NCBI GenBank assembly: GCA_016617855.1
Contig: JAECUM010010960.1
Coordinates: 1 to 64,000, forward strand
DNA length: 64,000 bases
DNA from: Megalonaias nervosa
Lineage: Eukaryota; Mollusca; Bivalvia; Unionida; Unionidae
Reading direction: 5' to 3'
Below, piece after piece: positions 1 through 9,195 of this stretch. The position numbers and the translations under genes were made by a program. Position 1 is the first letter of the stretch; every line of letters starts with the position of its first letter. Below the pieces are notes generated by a model. The model was not told the origin of the DNA. It searched no databases and saw nothing but the letters and a program-made list of their open reading frames with translations.

Positions 1-142
1 AATTGTTTTCAAGTCAATGAATGCAGCTGCCAGATATTTTGGTATTTGCATGCCTTCAGTAAAACATGTTGCAGATAAAGTATACAAATCAGCATATTCA
101 TTCAAATACGATCAGCGGATAATATTTGAATATGTTATCTAA
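1..142 (+). pseudogene. HNH endonuclease, C-terminal NUMOD1-like end (partial at window edge)
   Basis: An open frame enters from the left edge and stops at TAA 140-142. Residues such as NAAARYFGI and SVKHVADK match the C-terminal helix-turn-helix (NUMOD1-type) part of the HNH endonuclease at 50091-50567 in copy B. NUMOD1 domains sit after HNH or GIY-YIG nuclease domains in homing endonucleases and bind DNA. The gene runs opposite to the virion genes, as in copy B. Its stop is only about 40 bp from the end of the small gene at 182-601, whereas in copy B more than 1 kb separates HNH from that gene. The nuclease domain is outside the window, so activity cannot be judged. Confidence 0.7.
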
Positions 143-181
143 CTCTGTCTTCCTAATAAATAAATTGTATATAGTTCGACT

Positions 182-601
182 CTATATTTTGCCATGGGTA
201 CTTTTACCGTCGCTGCTCTCAGTGTAACTCTCACTTTTGACAGAATCAAATAACATAATTTTTCTTAATTGCATTACACGATTGTCCACAATCTTCTTTT
301 TCTCGTATTCACGAGACAGTTCGGATCTGATATTTTCGATCGAACGTGCAAGAGGCGCAAATAGCTTTACCTGTTTGTCATTTACCATAGCTAATGATTA
401 AAGCATAGACTGATAAATTGATTTTACAAATTTATATTTGGATGGTAATGTGTATTTATTGTCAATTTTTCTTTGTTTTAATATTAATATTTCATAATCG
501 CATAATATTTTTTCAGGATCGAGATTATCAGATAGATTTATTCCGTTATGTTTTAATTTTTTAATAGCAGAAATAATATCATTAATGTTTTCTTGGTTCA
601 T
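182..601 (-). pseudogene. Small conserved Polinton gene of unknown function, copy A (one nonsense codon)
   Basis: Reads as about 139 codons from ATG 601. The frame is broken by TAA at 398-400, where copy B (48537-48950) has a glutamine codon, and continues from residue 69 on. The N-terminus (MNQENINDIISA) and the charged region with IRSELSREYE and MQLRKIM are shared with copy B. It is hydrophilic, probably helical, and without signal peptide or membrane segment. I do not recognise the family. Relative to the virion genes it points the same way here but the opposite way in copy B, which suggests an inversion (see findings). Confidence 0.6.
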
Positions 602-675
602 TATATAATAATTATTTCTTTAAAATAAAAAATAATTGACATTAACTTTTGACCTTGATGTTTGACCTAAAAATA

Positions 676-1022
676 TCAAAAATAATCAGTAGCATCCTAA
701 GCGGTTACCCGTCACTTGGCCCCCTGATAGCCTTTGTGTCTTTCATGGAGTCCTTTTTTTGTATGATGATGTCTTTCTTATGACCGTTATTGGCACTCCA
801 TGTTCTGTTTCTATTTGGCTAGCATTCTTTCTGAATGTTTCCTTGTGGGGGTCTTTCAAATGAGGTAGAGAGCTCAGGCATGCTACTGATTATTTTAGGG
901 AGCTCTGTATTGCGAATTCAATAACCCCCCACCAAATCAAACCCCGGGGTAAGTGCAAAACGCACTCACCACGTTGTTTAACGTGATGAGGGGTATTGAA
1001 TTCGTTGGGGCTGAGCTCCCCA
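676..1022. repeat. Cluster of nested inverted repeats (hairpin/cruciform-prone)
   Basis: AATAATCAGTAGCAT (about 679-693) recurs inverted at about 878-892. A second arm pair has GGGAGCTC and CGAATTCAATA near 898-925, with their complements at about 988-1020. Inside the second pair are smaller palindromes: AGTGCaaaacGCACT, CACGTTgtttAACGTG and ACCCCGGGGT. Together they could fold into a multi-arm structure next to the tRNA-like sequence. Function unknown: a MITE-like insertion, a replication or recombination site, or an RNA are all possible. Confidence 0.6.
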
Positions 1023-1029
1023 ACCTTAT

Positions 1030-1133
1030 AAAATGGCATCGTTCCGAATACTGTCGACACTCGTCAGCCACAGGAATCGAACCACGGTCGTCAGTATTAT
1101 AGTTCAACAACTATACCACTGAGCCATTTTCCG
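1030..1133 (-). ncRNA. tRNA-like sequence with Pol III-type A and B boxes (copy A)
   Basis: On the minus strand an A-box-like TGGCTCAGTGG (1116-1126) is followed by a canonical B box GGTTCGATTCC (1073-1083) and a T4 run (1030-1033) that could end Pol III transcription. A 7-bp hairpin TATAGTT/AACTATA lies between the boxes. T-arm and acceptor pairing are poor, so it is not a standard tRNA gene. It may be a tRNA-derived repeat head, a tRNA pseudogene or a small Pol III RNA. Copy B has an independent tRNA-like sequence at the equivalent place. Confidence 0.45.
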
Positions 1134-1589
1134 ATTCATACATATAGACGTTTTAAAATTATTATGTAGTTAACCCAACACTGAATAAGCAGACAAATTA
1201 CGTACGACCAATATACTGAATAAAATCACAATTATTGTACAACTGTAGCGTATATTTACTTAATTTACAAACATTATTTATATATACTGTATAAAATAAT
1301 CGCACATTACATTTTTTTGTAAGAGTTATCGTTCGTTAAGGTCAAATACATGTGTTATAGCTAAAAATAACTTTACGCACTCGTATAAACCGACGTGAAT
1401 TTAAGGTTATCAGAATTAAAAGATGCATCAATATCCCTCTCTGTTACAAATTGATGCTTTACTAACAGCTAATCACCTACAGAAAAAGAAATAAGTAACT
1501 AAATAATTAACGAAAAACAAGAAGTATTTGTTGTCTGTAAATCGAACGTAGTAGTAAGGGAAATAATCGTTTAATTTACTCCGCAGAGA

Positions 1590-1608
1590 GAGATAACCGA
1601 GTTATCTC
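1590..1608. repeat. Perfect 8-bp hairpin GAGATAAC-CGA-GTTATCTC
   Basis: Perfect inverted repeat with a 3-nt loop, about 100 bp downstream of the minor capsid-like gene. It might act in RNA 3' end formation or be chance. No poly-T tract follows directly on the minus strand. Confidence 0.45.
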
Positions 1609-1711
1609 GCTTTATTATATATACAATTGCTTTAATCATAGAAATTGATTATTATTCATGTATTTACTCATCAGATTATTTTTTTGCCCCCCGATTAAAT
1701 AATCAGACGTT

Positions 1712-3178
1712 CTACGAGCGTATATACAAATTAATATTAAGAGACTCTTGTCTTAGATCCAAAATGTTTCCTGCCTGGTCAGTGAGTTTGAAATTTATTC
1801 TTGTCAGAAATGGATTATGAACTCGCAGGTACACGGGGTTAATTTGTTCAGATACAATTAACCACCCTGGTGGATCTTTAGGGCTAAATGAATATAGTAT
1901 ATACCCCTGTTGGGCCTGATTAGATTTTGAAAGATCTACTTGATAACTGTCATCAGTTGCGTCACATACCAGATTGACTGCAATTGTTGTTGTTATATTT
2001 ACAATGCCTGGCGACATATGACGTCCGGCACCAAAGGGATTGTTATTATGTTTTAGTATAACCGGTGGTGGGGCTATTTTTTTCCATGAATCATATATTC
2101 TTTTAAAGTGTTCTTCAATAAGATCATTTAATGATTTCTTCATTTCAGCGTTATTTAAATCTGGTATAACAAATGTTTGTAAATCTTTTTCTGTTATTTT
2201 ATAATGATCAAGAAATACTTGTTTAGATTCTGGATTTGTGTAACGATTTCCATCGAGCTTAGTCGCGGTGTTTATAATACTTCGATTGACGATGTATAAA
2301 TCGAACAAGATACCATTTAAATGTTTTATTGACTCGATTATTTGCTGCTTTACACTTTCATTATAATGTTGTGATAATGAAATAAGTAAATTTCTTAAAT
2401 CATTAAACGTTTTATCGTATTCAGGTTTAAGAGTATCTAAAAAATGTTTAATAAATCTTACATCAACAGTATAGTAACTAATCTTCGTCCTGGTGTCTGT
2501 GTTAATAATAAATAATGCTTTATTCAACTTGGGGATTCTTTTACCGTCAAAATCGGTAAAGTAATATCTATCTTCGTTTGGAAATCCAAATCTTGTATTA
2601 TTACTCCATGGTTGTTTTCCTCAATATTCTGGATCTTTAATGAATTTTTCTTCACTCATTTTAAATTCTTCTATTTTTGGTTCTGAAACTCCATTATAAA
2701 CAGGTGGAACATCAGGCCATCCTAACACTGATCTAATCGAACTTTGATAAATATCTACAGAGTAATCAGGGGAATTTATTTCAATAACCGCAGATAGTGT
2801 TGGTTCGTAGACAGTAATTGCTATTTTGGATTCTTTTCCTGTAATAGATTTAATTCTGCGTTGGAACTCATCATTAATCTGTTCTATTTGATAACTGCCC
2901 GTTGGAATAGCAACTACTTGCCAATCAGGAGTTCCATCTGGTTTATTTTTATTAGCAAATATTAATGAATTATTTGGCTGTAGTCCACCAAATGGTTTTG
3001 ATCTAATATTTGGCCAGCTATAATAAACCCGTAACTGTGCTAATGCTATTTCTTTTGCAGGAATTGATGTTGGAAAATTGACACTAAACTCAGGATTGGT
3101 CGAACTTAACGATATCATAGTAGTTTTTGACGGAGTTGTATTAGTAACGATCTGCTGAAGTAACTCCCTGTCTGTCAT
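1712..3178 (-). pseudogene. Minor capsid-like (penton-like) protein, copy A, one in-frame TGA
   Basis: Single frame of about 489 codons from ATG 3178, interrupted by TGA at 2621-2623. The N-terminal part has a pattern common in Polinton structural proteins (LAQLRVYYSWPNIR, then a glycine-containing GSYQIEQIND). The C-terminal part ends in beta-rich sequence (FKLTDQAGNILDLR) typical of jelly-roll proteins. The middle is helical. The copy B homologue at about 46349-47832 has the same layout, so I treat both halves as one gene. A role as the second, minor jelly-roll capsid protein is inferred from size, position and fold-like pattern; it could be another virion protein. The start overlaps the end of the membrane-protein gene by 38 bp. 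Confidence 0.6.
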
Positions 3179-3676
3179 TATTATTATTCTTGTTATTTAA
3201 TTCGTTAAAATCATTAGCGATCACCTTAAAAGCGTCATCATAGGTTTTCATCATCATCGCGAATTCAGTATCAGATATTTCACCATCACTGACACACGAA
3301 GAAATATACAAAGATAATTTAGAACATGCATCTGCAACTGTATGTAATTTAATCATATAATCGTGTAATTTAGCATTTGTACAGGTATCTATCTTTTTGG
3401 TTATAATACCGAGAACTCCAGCAATAGTCGTTGATGCTGAAACAATAATGGTTATAACAGTAGGTGCTGTCATCGTCAACATTGATAATAATAATCCTGT
3501 TCCAGTAATAACAGCAGAAACCGAGTAAACAACTACATCGATGACAACTATACGTCTTTTGTATTTTTTATTTTCGTGTTATAATAGTCGATAAAATTAT
3601 TTAGTTTAGTCAGACGCTCACATACCTGATTGCATCTGTAACGTTGAACGTCAATGCGAGACTGAGGTTGATCCAT
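3141..3676 (-). pseudogene. Putative membrane protein with EF-hand-like motif, copy A (one frameshift)
   Basis: ATG 3676 opens a frame of about 30 codons that is lost near 3570-3585 in an A-rich stretch (one base missing relative to the continuing frame), then runs on to 3141. After the break come two hydrophobic stretches separated by polar residues, probably membrane segments, then a soluble tail. The tail contains SDGEISDTEF, which resembles an EF-hand calcium loop but lacks the full set of acidic positions. The copy B homologue (about 45795-46281) keeps the hydrophobic segments and SDGIISDQEF. It sits between the fibre-like and minor capsid-like genes in both copies. Function unknown; a virion membrane or entry role is only a guess from position. 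Confidence 0.55.
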
Positions 3677-3697
3677 TATACTAACAACGTCATTTAA

Positions 3698-4766
3698 TTA
3701 AGTTTCAGCTACGAATTCTAGGCACCACCAGTAACGTCTCGGAGGTATTTCCGTTGATATTAACGTAAAGATTTCTTTCATATTCTTGGTTAGCATCACC
3801 AATAGAGGATTATGATATACATTTGGTGATAATGAAGTTGCCGCATTAATTTCCGAACCGTATATAGATAACCTGTATAACCCAGTTACTTCTGCGGTAT
3901 GTTCGAGTGTATTATTTTGTGGTGTCCATGTTGATGATCCTGATGCTACTGTATATACGATATTTTTAATTTGTCCGTGTGGAATTTTAATCAGATTAGT
4001 TTTTTTGAACAATACTAGGTATTCCACTGACAATATCATTGAGTTTCGTGTTAATGTCGGCTAGTTTTATTTCAACGGTTGGTTGTTCCCCAAAAAATTC
4101 TTTAATGGGTTTGTTTACATTTCTACGAAAATTTAAGAACGTTTCTACATGTTTGGAAAAAGTAGCACTAAGTGTAGTCATTTCATCACTGATTGTTTTT
4201 AACGAAGTTGAAATAGGAATGTTGCTATCGTCTACATATTTCTTCATTGTAGCATCAAAATCATATTCCGGTGTCCTAAGATTATTAATACCATTATTAT
4301 TCATGTTGAGAAATGCACGCATTATACCGCCATTGGCCAATACGTACTTAGATTCTTGATCATCGACATATTTCCTTGTTGCGGCGTCTGTATCTGCGGT
4401 TGGGTTTCCAAGACCTGTAATTTTATTTTGATTCATAATAATGCTACCTGCAAATGAATCACCAACTTTCTTAATATAATCGTTGACTGACGTACCGGAA
4501 TCTTGTATTTTACCCTGATCAGCAAAAGTAACTATATTATTAACAACAGCATTAGGAACTCGTATAAGTACATCTGGCAGTTGTATATTACTAGTTTTTA
4601 ATCGTCCTTCTTTATCCTGAAAAACAACTACTTCATTTTGATCCACACTGGTTATGTTTAATAAATAATCAATCTCATTTCTGAGCTGATCGAGAGTTGC
4701 GTATTTAGATAAATCAACTTGCTGATGACCTTTACCACGAGAAGATCTTCCATCAATATCTACCAT
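3698..4766 (-). pseudogene. Tail-fibre-like protein, copy A (one frameshift at an A7 run)
   Basis: ATG 4766 starts about 256 codons. They include two copies of a repeat resembling phage tail-fibre repeats (MNQNKITGLGNP...DAATRKYVDD and MNNNGINNLRTP...DATMKKYVDD). The frame ends at an A7 run on - (near 4005-4011), where one A fewer would carry it into the next frame (to 3698). That frame encodes a beta-rich terminal domain (IVYTVASGSSTWTP), which is directly fused in copy B. Such repeats form trimeric shafts in phage fibres, so a trimeric attachment fibre with a C-terminal head is the likely role (inference). It sits directly upstream of the membrane-protein gene. Confidence 0.7.
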
Positions 4767-4774
4767 TATATTTA

Positions 4775-5189
4775 CTAATGTCTGTTTAAATGTGACGTCG
4801 TAGTATATTCATGTACAACTTTGTGGGGTGGTTTTGTTGATTTTGATATAGCATCAAGTACGTTAAGTACTTCTCGACCACATATTGGTGGATCAGTTAA
4901 TGTTTGTGTAGGTAACGTTGAATACCATATTGGAGTACTTTGATAGCCGCTAATATACTTTAAGAATTCTTTTGGTGGAGCTAGTCCATATGAATCAAAA
5001 TAAATAATTCCACGTGGATCAATTGCATATCCGACCCAATGCGTGCCTGGACCAGAATTTTCATCGAGATTAATAATACCTGTTTCAATATTGTTTGGTT
5101 GTTTTGGTAATTGATCACGCATGAAAACACCTCTGAAGTTTTTTTATTTTTAATTTTTTAGCAGCATCTAGTAAATCAAAATTGGACAT
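4775..5189 (-). pseudogene. Adenain-type cysteine protease (PRO), copy A, one frameshift
   Basis: Maturation protease of the adenovirus/Ulp1 (C5/C48) type, expected to cleave capsid precursors in the virion. Visible motifs are the catalytic histidine in GTHWVGYAID, the acidic partner in IIYFDSYG and the cysteine in PPICGREVL, in the family order H-D-C. An ATG at 5189 is followed by about 16 codons that match copy B. An A7 run on - (5139-5145) then shifts the frame, and the main frame continues from 5122 to 4775. All catalytic residues lie after the break. The gene is about 138 codons, shorter than typical adenain (about 200 residues) but similar to the copy B version. Confidence 0.8.
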
Positions 5190-5197
5190 AGGAGATA

Positions 5198-5655
5198 TTA
5201 GTAAACTGTTCCCGGTAATCTTAGGCCCTTTCCGTACCATGAATGTGGAGTCCCTGGTAATCTTAGACCCCTTCCCTTTTTTTTGATTCCCTTTCCTGTT
5301 GCTTTCTTTAATGCCATTCCAGCAGCAGTTCCAACAGCGCCTAATGCAGCTGCTTTTGCAACAGCTGGAGCTGCAGTGGCTATTAATGCTGGTATTGCTG
5401 CAAGAAGTGGAAATATACCACCCGTCTTAATGATATCTTTAATGGCACCCGCAGAAAGATTAAGTTTTATACCTTTATTTGATTTTTTGGCTTCATTGAA
5501 ATGCCTGAACTGACGTTCTGTAAGAGATAATTTATTTGAACCGCTCATCTGATCTTTCTTTAGCGATATTTTTAATCCACAGTTATTTTTGATGCTGATT
5601 GTATCCTTTTAATCTGACCAGGAGTCAGACTAACACTAACGTGATTATACGACAT
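5198..5655 (-). pseudogene. pX/mu-like small virion protein, copy A, one frameshift near its start
   Basis: ATG 5655 opens MSYNHVSVSLTPGQIK, lost at an A5 run (5586-5590) where one base is missing. The downstream frame (5548-5198) contains a LTERQ segment, a strongly hydrophobic alanine-rich stretch after TGGIFPLLAAIPAL, and a basic C-terminus with a duplicated GLRLPGT motif. A glycine-led hydrophobic segment next to basic arms recalls the adenoviral core protein pX (mu), and similar proteins accompany Polinton capsid genes. The likely role is DNA condensation or membrane interaction in the virion (inference). It lies between the capsid and protease genes, as in copy B. Confidence 0.65.
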
Positions 5656-5678
5656 TATAATATTCATAAACGATCTAA

Positions 5679-7047
5679 TTACATGTTTTCTACTGGAGCA
5701 TCAACGACTCTCATTCGTCCACCAGCACCTTCAAGTAACATCGATTTATCGCTGAGTATGACAGCAATTGCTCTGTAATTGGCAATAGCTACTGGTCGTG
5801 TCACACGAGCTCGAAAATGTATATCAACTACTGACTGTCTGGTTAAATCTAAATGTTCGAGCGAAAAGTAATAAATTGGATATAATGTTGTAAAATCTCT
5901 TTGTGATATTTGTAAACCAGTATCAATATTTTGATCACGTCCCATGAACGTCATCAGACGGTGATATGCACGTGCTACATGATTTTGTTCAAAATTCAAT
6001 AAAATATCCTCGGATGGTTCTTGATGTCCGTTTATCCTCAGCGATACTTCAGAAACACCAAGATTGTCAAATGTCATTGTATTACGTAATTGATTGTTCA
6101 ATCGTGCATTATCTTGAAATGCAATAAATATATGTCGTGGCGCAGAAACACCTTGCTGAGAAGCTATTTGCCATGTAAATAAACCATTAATATTACTCTG
6201 GATAGCAGCTGTGGTCATTGTTAACCATGACAACGCTGATTTACCACCTTGATTCATAAAAGCAAGTAACCGATCTTCTTCAGATATTGATGGAGTCATC
6301 ACCGGCATCCATAATGAAAGTTTGGTTAATACTACTTTACCATGAAGTGCCGCAGTTGCAGCAGCATCAACACCAGCGGGGTGCCATATTGCATCATCGT
6401 CCGTGGCTTTTCTTACAAGTACAACCGTATGTTTGGCTCCAAAAATAACCTTTCTGACGTTTCTGCAAAATCCAAATATATGTGACAAGGGAATGGCACA
6501 TGAAAACCTTTCATTTTCGTTAAGCATTGCTCGACGTGACGCAAATCCCAAATTGAAATTTTCATTCATTGATACAACTGTATCCCCGGCTGCATTTAGT
6601 GTTACATTTCTATGTTCGGGCTGATCAGTTGTATCCTTTGCAAACATCATTGATGGACCAGCTGATCTTGAATAATCGTCGCTATATCTAACAAGACCCA
6701 ATATTGTTGTTGCAACATCAACGTCTTTCTGGATTGATTCAATATTTTTTTCCGTCAATCATATACGTAGCGCTGTCAAATAACGCCATAATGCCAATAT
6801 TAACAAAACCAAACCGATCAGCAATTCCATAATCTGTATTATCCATTTTAAAAAGTCTACCTTCAACCTCAATAAAAGCCTCAGCGGGTAAGAAATACCT
6901 ACTTGTATCCTGAACTTGCAGTTCAATTCGTCCACGTTGATCTGGAATTCGAGCGTCATAAGAATAATATTGATAATCACGCATAGACTCATCTTTAAGT
7001 ACTGGTGCGTCCATGTCGAATGCGGGATCAGATATTCGCTTGAACAT
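5679..7047 (-). pseudogene. Major capsid protein (double jelly-roll type), copy A, one frameshift at an A7 run
   Basis: About 455 codons from ATG 7047. The first part (MFKRISDPAFDMDAPVLKDE, then a beta-rich region) ends in a stop just after an A7 run on - (6745-6751). One A fewer would carry the frame into the long second part (6758-5679), with conserved pieces such as FSCAIPLSHIFGF, LTKLSLWMP, RINGHQEPSE and LYPIYYFSLEHLD. Length, beta-rich composition and position beside pX-like and protease genes fit the Polinton major capsid protein family, annotated in many invertebrate genomes as F54H12.2-like. Copy B (42391-43794) aligns throughout. It would form the pseudo-hexameric shell. Apart from this one position the frame is open. 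Confidence 0.85.
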
Positions 7048-7061
7048 CTTTATTATAATTA

Positions 7062-7525
7062 TTATCGTCTAAAACGAAGACCACTTCGGGAAGTGAGACC
7101 ACTTCCTGCTATCAGACTAGCGGTTATATTTTTTTCTTTTTCTGACATTGGTACATCAGCCAACTCTGATAGTTTTTGATTAGCAACTTGATTTATTATT
7201 TTACTGACATTTGCAGGCATTACTTCAGTACTAGGTAATTTTACAGGTTGAGGTTTTCGTCGTATTAATCGTGCTAGTCTATCTTTAATCGCTGAAAATG
7301 CTTTACCAGCGAGATTACCCATAGCACCAATACCTTTTTCACGAACAACATCAATAGCTTTCATACCCAGTTGCTTTGCGATCGGTATTGCTTTTGGGGC
7401 TATCCTTCTAAATAGACCCTGAACAACATCACCTAGTCCATCTCCGTAGGTTGTTTTGTATACTGGTAATCGTGAATTTATTACCCTGACCATAGTTGGT
7501 CCACGTGAGTACTATATACGATCAT
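7062..7525 (-). CDS. Basic core/virion-like protein, copy A (start region shifted)
   Basis: Open from ATG 7493 to the stop at 7062 (143 codons): MVRVINSRLPVY, YGDGLGDVVQGLFRRIAPKA, a helical basic middle, and a C-terminus with PSTEVMPANVSKI. An earlier ATG at 7525 matches the longer start in copy B (41919) but is one base out of frame, near 7505. It is rich in lysine and arginine with a glycine-rich start, like small DNA- or capsid-associated proteins of adenovirus-like elements (a pVI- or pVII-like role is possible but unproven). It sits just upstream of the capsid gene in both copies and is one of the few nearly intact genes of copy A. Confidence 0.6.
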
Positions 7526-8028
7526 TTTATTATAGTAATTGTATTTAATTACGTACTTAGTCGCTGTAGTAATCATCGGCAATTTCATTAATAAGAGACT
7601 GATAAACATCAACGTCCATGATACCGCCAGTAAATAACCGTCTGCAAATATCAGCCGCCTTCATTAATTATTTCTGGAGAATTATTACCAGCTCGTTTTC
7701 CTCCGATGAGAATCTCCAGACGTTCAACGTCAGAGATAACGTTATTTGGACATAGAGTAAAATCACCTCCGATAGAGAGACCTTTTCCAGTAAAAGGTTT
7801 TTTGCCAATATCATAAGATTCTTTTATATCTGATTCTATTTTTTTTTTTGTTTTTCTAATTCTTCTGTTCTTTCTTGTAAAGAGCCTCTATTACTTTTGT
7901 TCACTTCTAGCTTAGTTTGAAATATCAAATTCTTTATTTTGTCATCCGTTTCTATCAGCTGTTTTTTTAATAATTCCCTATAAAATTTAAGTGATTTTTC
8001 AAACTCTATTTGTTTTTTTATTTCTTCC

Positions 8029-8131
8029 TCTGATGGTGGTGGTGATGGTGGTGGTGGTGATGGTGGTGGTGGTGATGGTGGTGGTGATGGTGGTGGTGGT
8101 GGTGGTAGTGGTGATGGTGGTGGTTGTTGTT
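8029..8131 (-). repeat. Polyproline-coding tandem repeat in ORF1 of copy A
   Basis: On the plus strand (GGT/GAT)n-type triplets; on the coding strand runs of P with interspersed S. Absent in copy B ORF1. Confidence 0.8.
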
Positions 8132-8296
8132 GTTTTTCTAGAATTTTCCGTGAGGTTGGCGAAAAATATTTTGATTCTTTTCTTTCTTGTATTCTTTTTG
8201 CTGCTCCCCTTGTCATTGGTGGTGATGATCTTAATGGTGGTGGTAATGATAATGATGGTTGTGATTCCGATGTTGTTTCAGTAGCAGCTTGTTTTG

Positions 8297-8550
8297 CTGC
8301 TTCTTTTTCTCGTTCTTTCCGTTCTTTTGCTTCTTCTTTTTCTCGTTCTTTCTGTTCTCTTGCTTCTTCTTTTTCTCGTTCTTTCCTTTCTTTTGCTTCT
8401 TCTCTTTCTCGTTCTTTCCGTTCTTTTGCTTCTTCTTTTTCTCGTTCTTTCCGTTCTTTTGCTTCTTCTTTTTCTCGTTCTTTCCGTTCTTTTGCTTCTT
8501 CTTTTTCTCGTTCTTTCCGTTCTTTTGCTTCTTCTCTTTCTTGTCTTGCT
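8297..8550 (-). repeat. 33-bp coding minisatellite (EAKERKEREKE)n in ORF1 of copy A
   Basis: About seven to eight imperfect 33-bp units, each encoding an 11-residue Glu/Lys/Arg-rich segment. Length is a multiple of three, so the frame is kept. Not present in copy B. Confidence 0.85.
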
Positions 8551-9195
8551 TCTTTCTTTGTTAAATTAACGAAATTATTAAAATCCCTATTATAATCTCT
8601 GTATATTATATCATCTGATTTAATTTGCTCAACGTTAGCACGTATGCGGTATATTACTCTTTGCCATTGTTCACGGGATTTAATGATATTTTGATGATCA
8701 GGCTTTAAGAATTTATCCCTCCGACCAAAATTCGTAGCAGCAAAATAAGATAATTCGTCAAAGTTTTTAATGTTATTAATTGTCTCAGTGAATTTCTCAG
8801 TAAATTTATCAAGTAGCTCAGCATTGCTCATTGAGAGAAGTTTTTGTTTTTGCGCCGTTGATATTGGTTGAGCAGCAGCAATTTCAGTTGGAAGTCCACG
8901 TAAAAGTCTTTTTGTCTGTTTTGTTCTCTCCGCTATTTTTCCAGTTACCTCAGCGGTTTTCTCTAAAACAGGAAGAAGAGGTTTAGTTGTCTCTGTAATA
9001 GGTTTAAATAATTGTTTTGTATCCTCTTCAAATTCAACATGAGATTCTTGTAGTTCTTGTAATTGTTGCTTGACAGCATCACGAACAGGTAAATATTTTC
9101 TAATTGCTTCTAGTCGTTCTCTTGCTAATCTAGCTGAATGAGGTTCGCCAATGACGACCATTATTAATAATATTTATAATAATTGTTTAAATTAC

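Larger units (their letters stand above)
602..1711. other. Central non-coding segment of copy A (hairpins and tRNA-like sequence)
   Basis: No open frame of note between the small gene and the minor capsid-like gene. It holds inverted repeats at 676-700/874-896 and 898-1022, a tRNA-like sequence on - at 1030-1133, and a hairpin at 1590-1608 about 100 bp beyond the stop of the minor capsid-like gene. The matching segment of copy B (48951-50090) has similar length and also a tRNA-like sequence. The rest of the two segments is not obviously alike. Confidence 0.55.
7557..9161 (-). pseudogene. ORF1: long coiled-coil and proline-rich protein, copy A (two frameshifts)
   Basis: First gene after the terminal repeat. 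ATG 9161 starts RLARERLEAIRKYLPVRD, shared with copy B ORF1. Around residues 200-295 there is a tandem repeat of an 11-residue unit (EAKERKEREKE, 33 bp at DNA level), then a polyproline stretch (about residues 345-375), both absent from copy B. The frame stops at an A11 run on - (7839-7849), and a further extra base lies at about 7658. Following the frames leads to a conserved C-terminus (EILIGGKRAGNNSPE, then DDYYSD) shared with copies B and C. Family unknown to me. The repeat predicts a long charged coiled coil. Both repeats are prone to length change. Confidence 0.65.

Noticed and set aside
8289..8569. Two plus-strand open frames of Phe/Leu/Ser-rich repeats
   Set aside because: They are the antisense of the Glu/Lys/Arg coiled-coil repeat in ORF1 and have periodic composition only.
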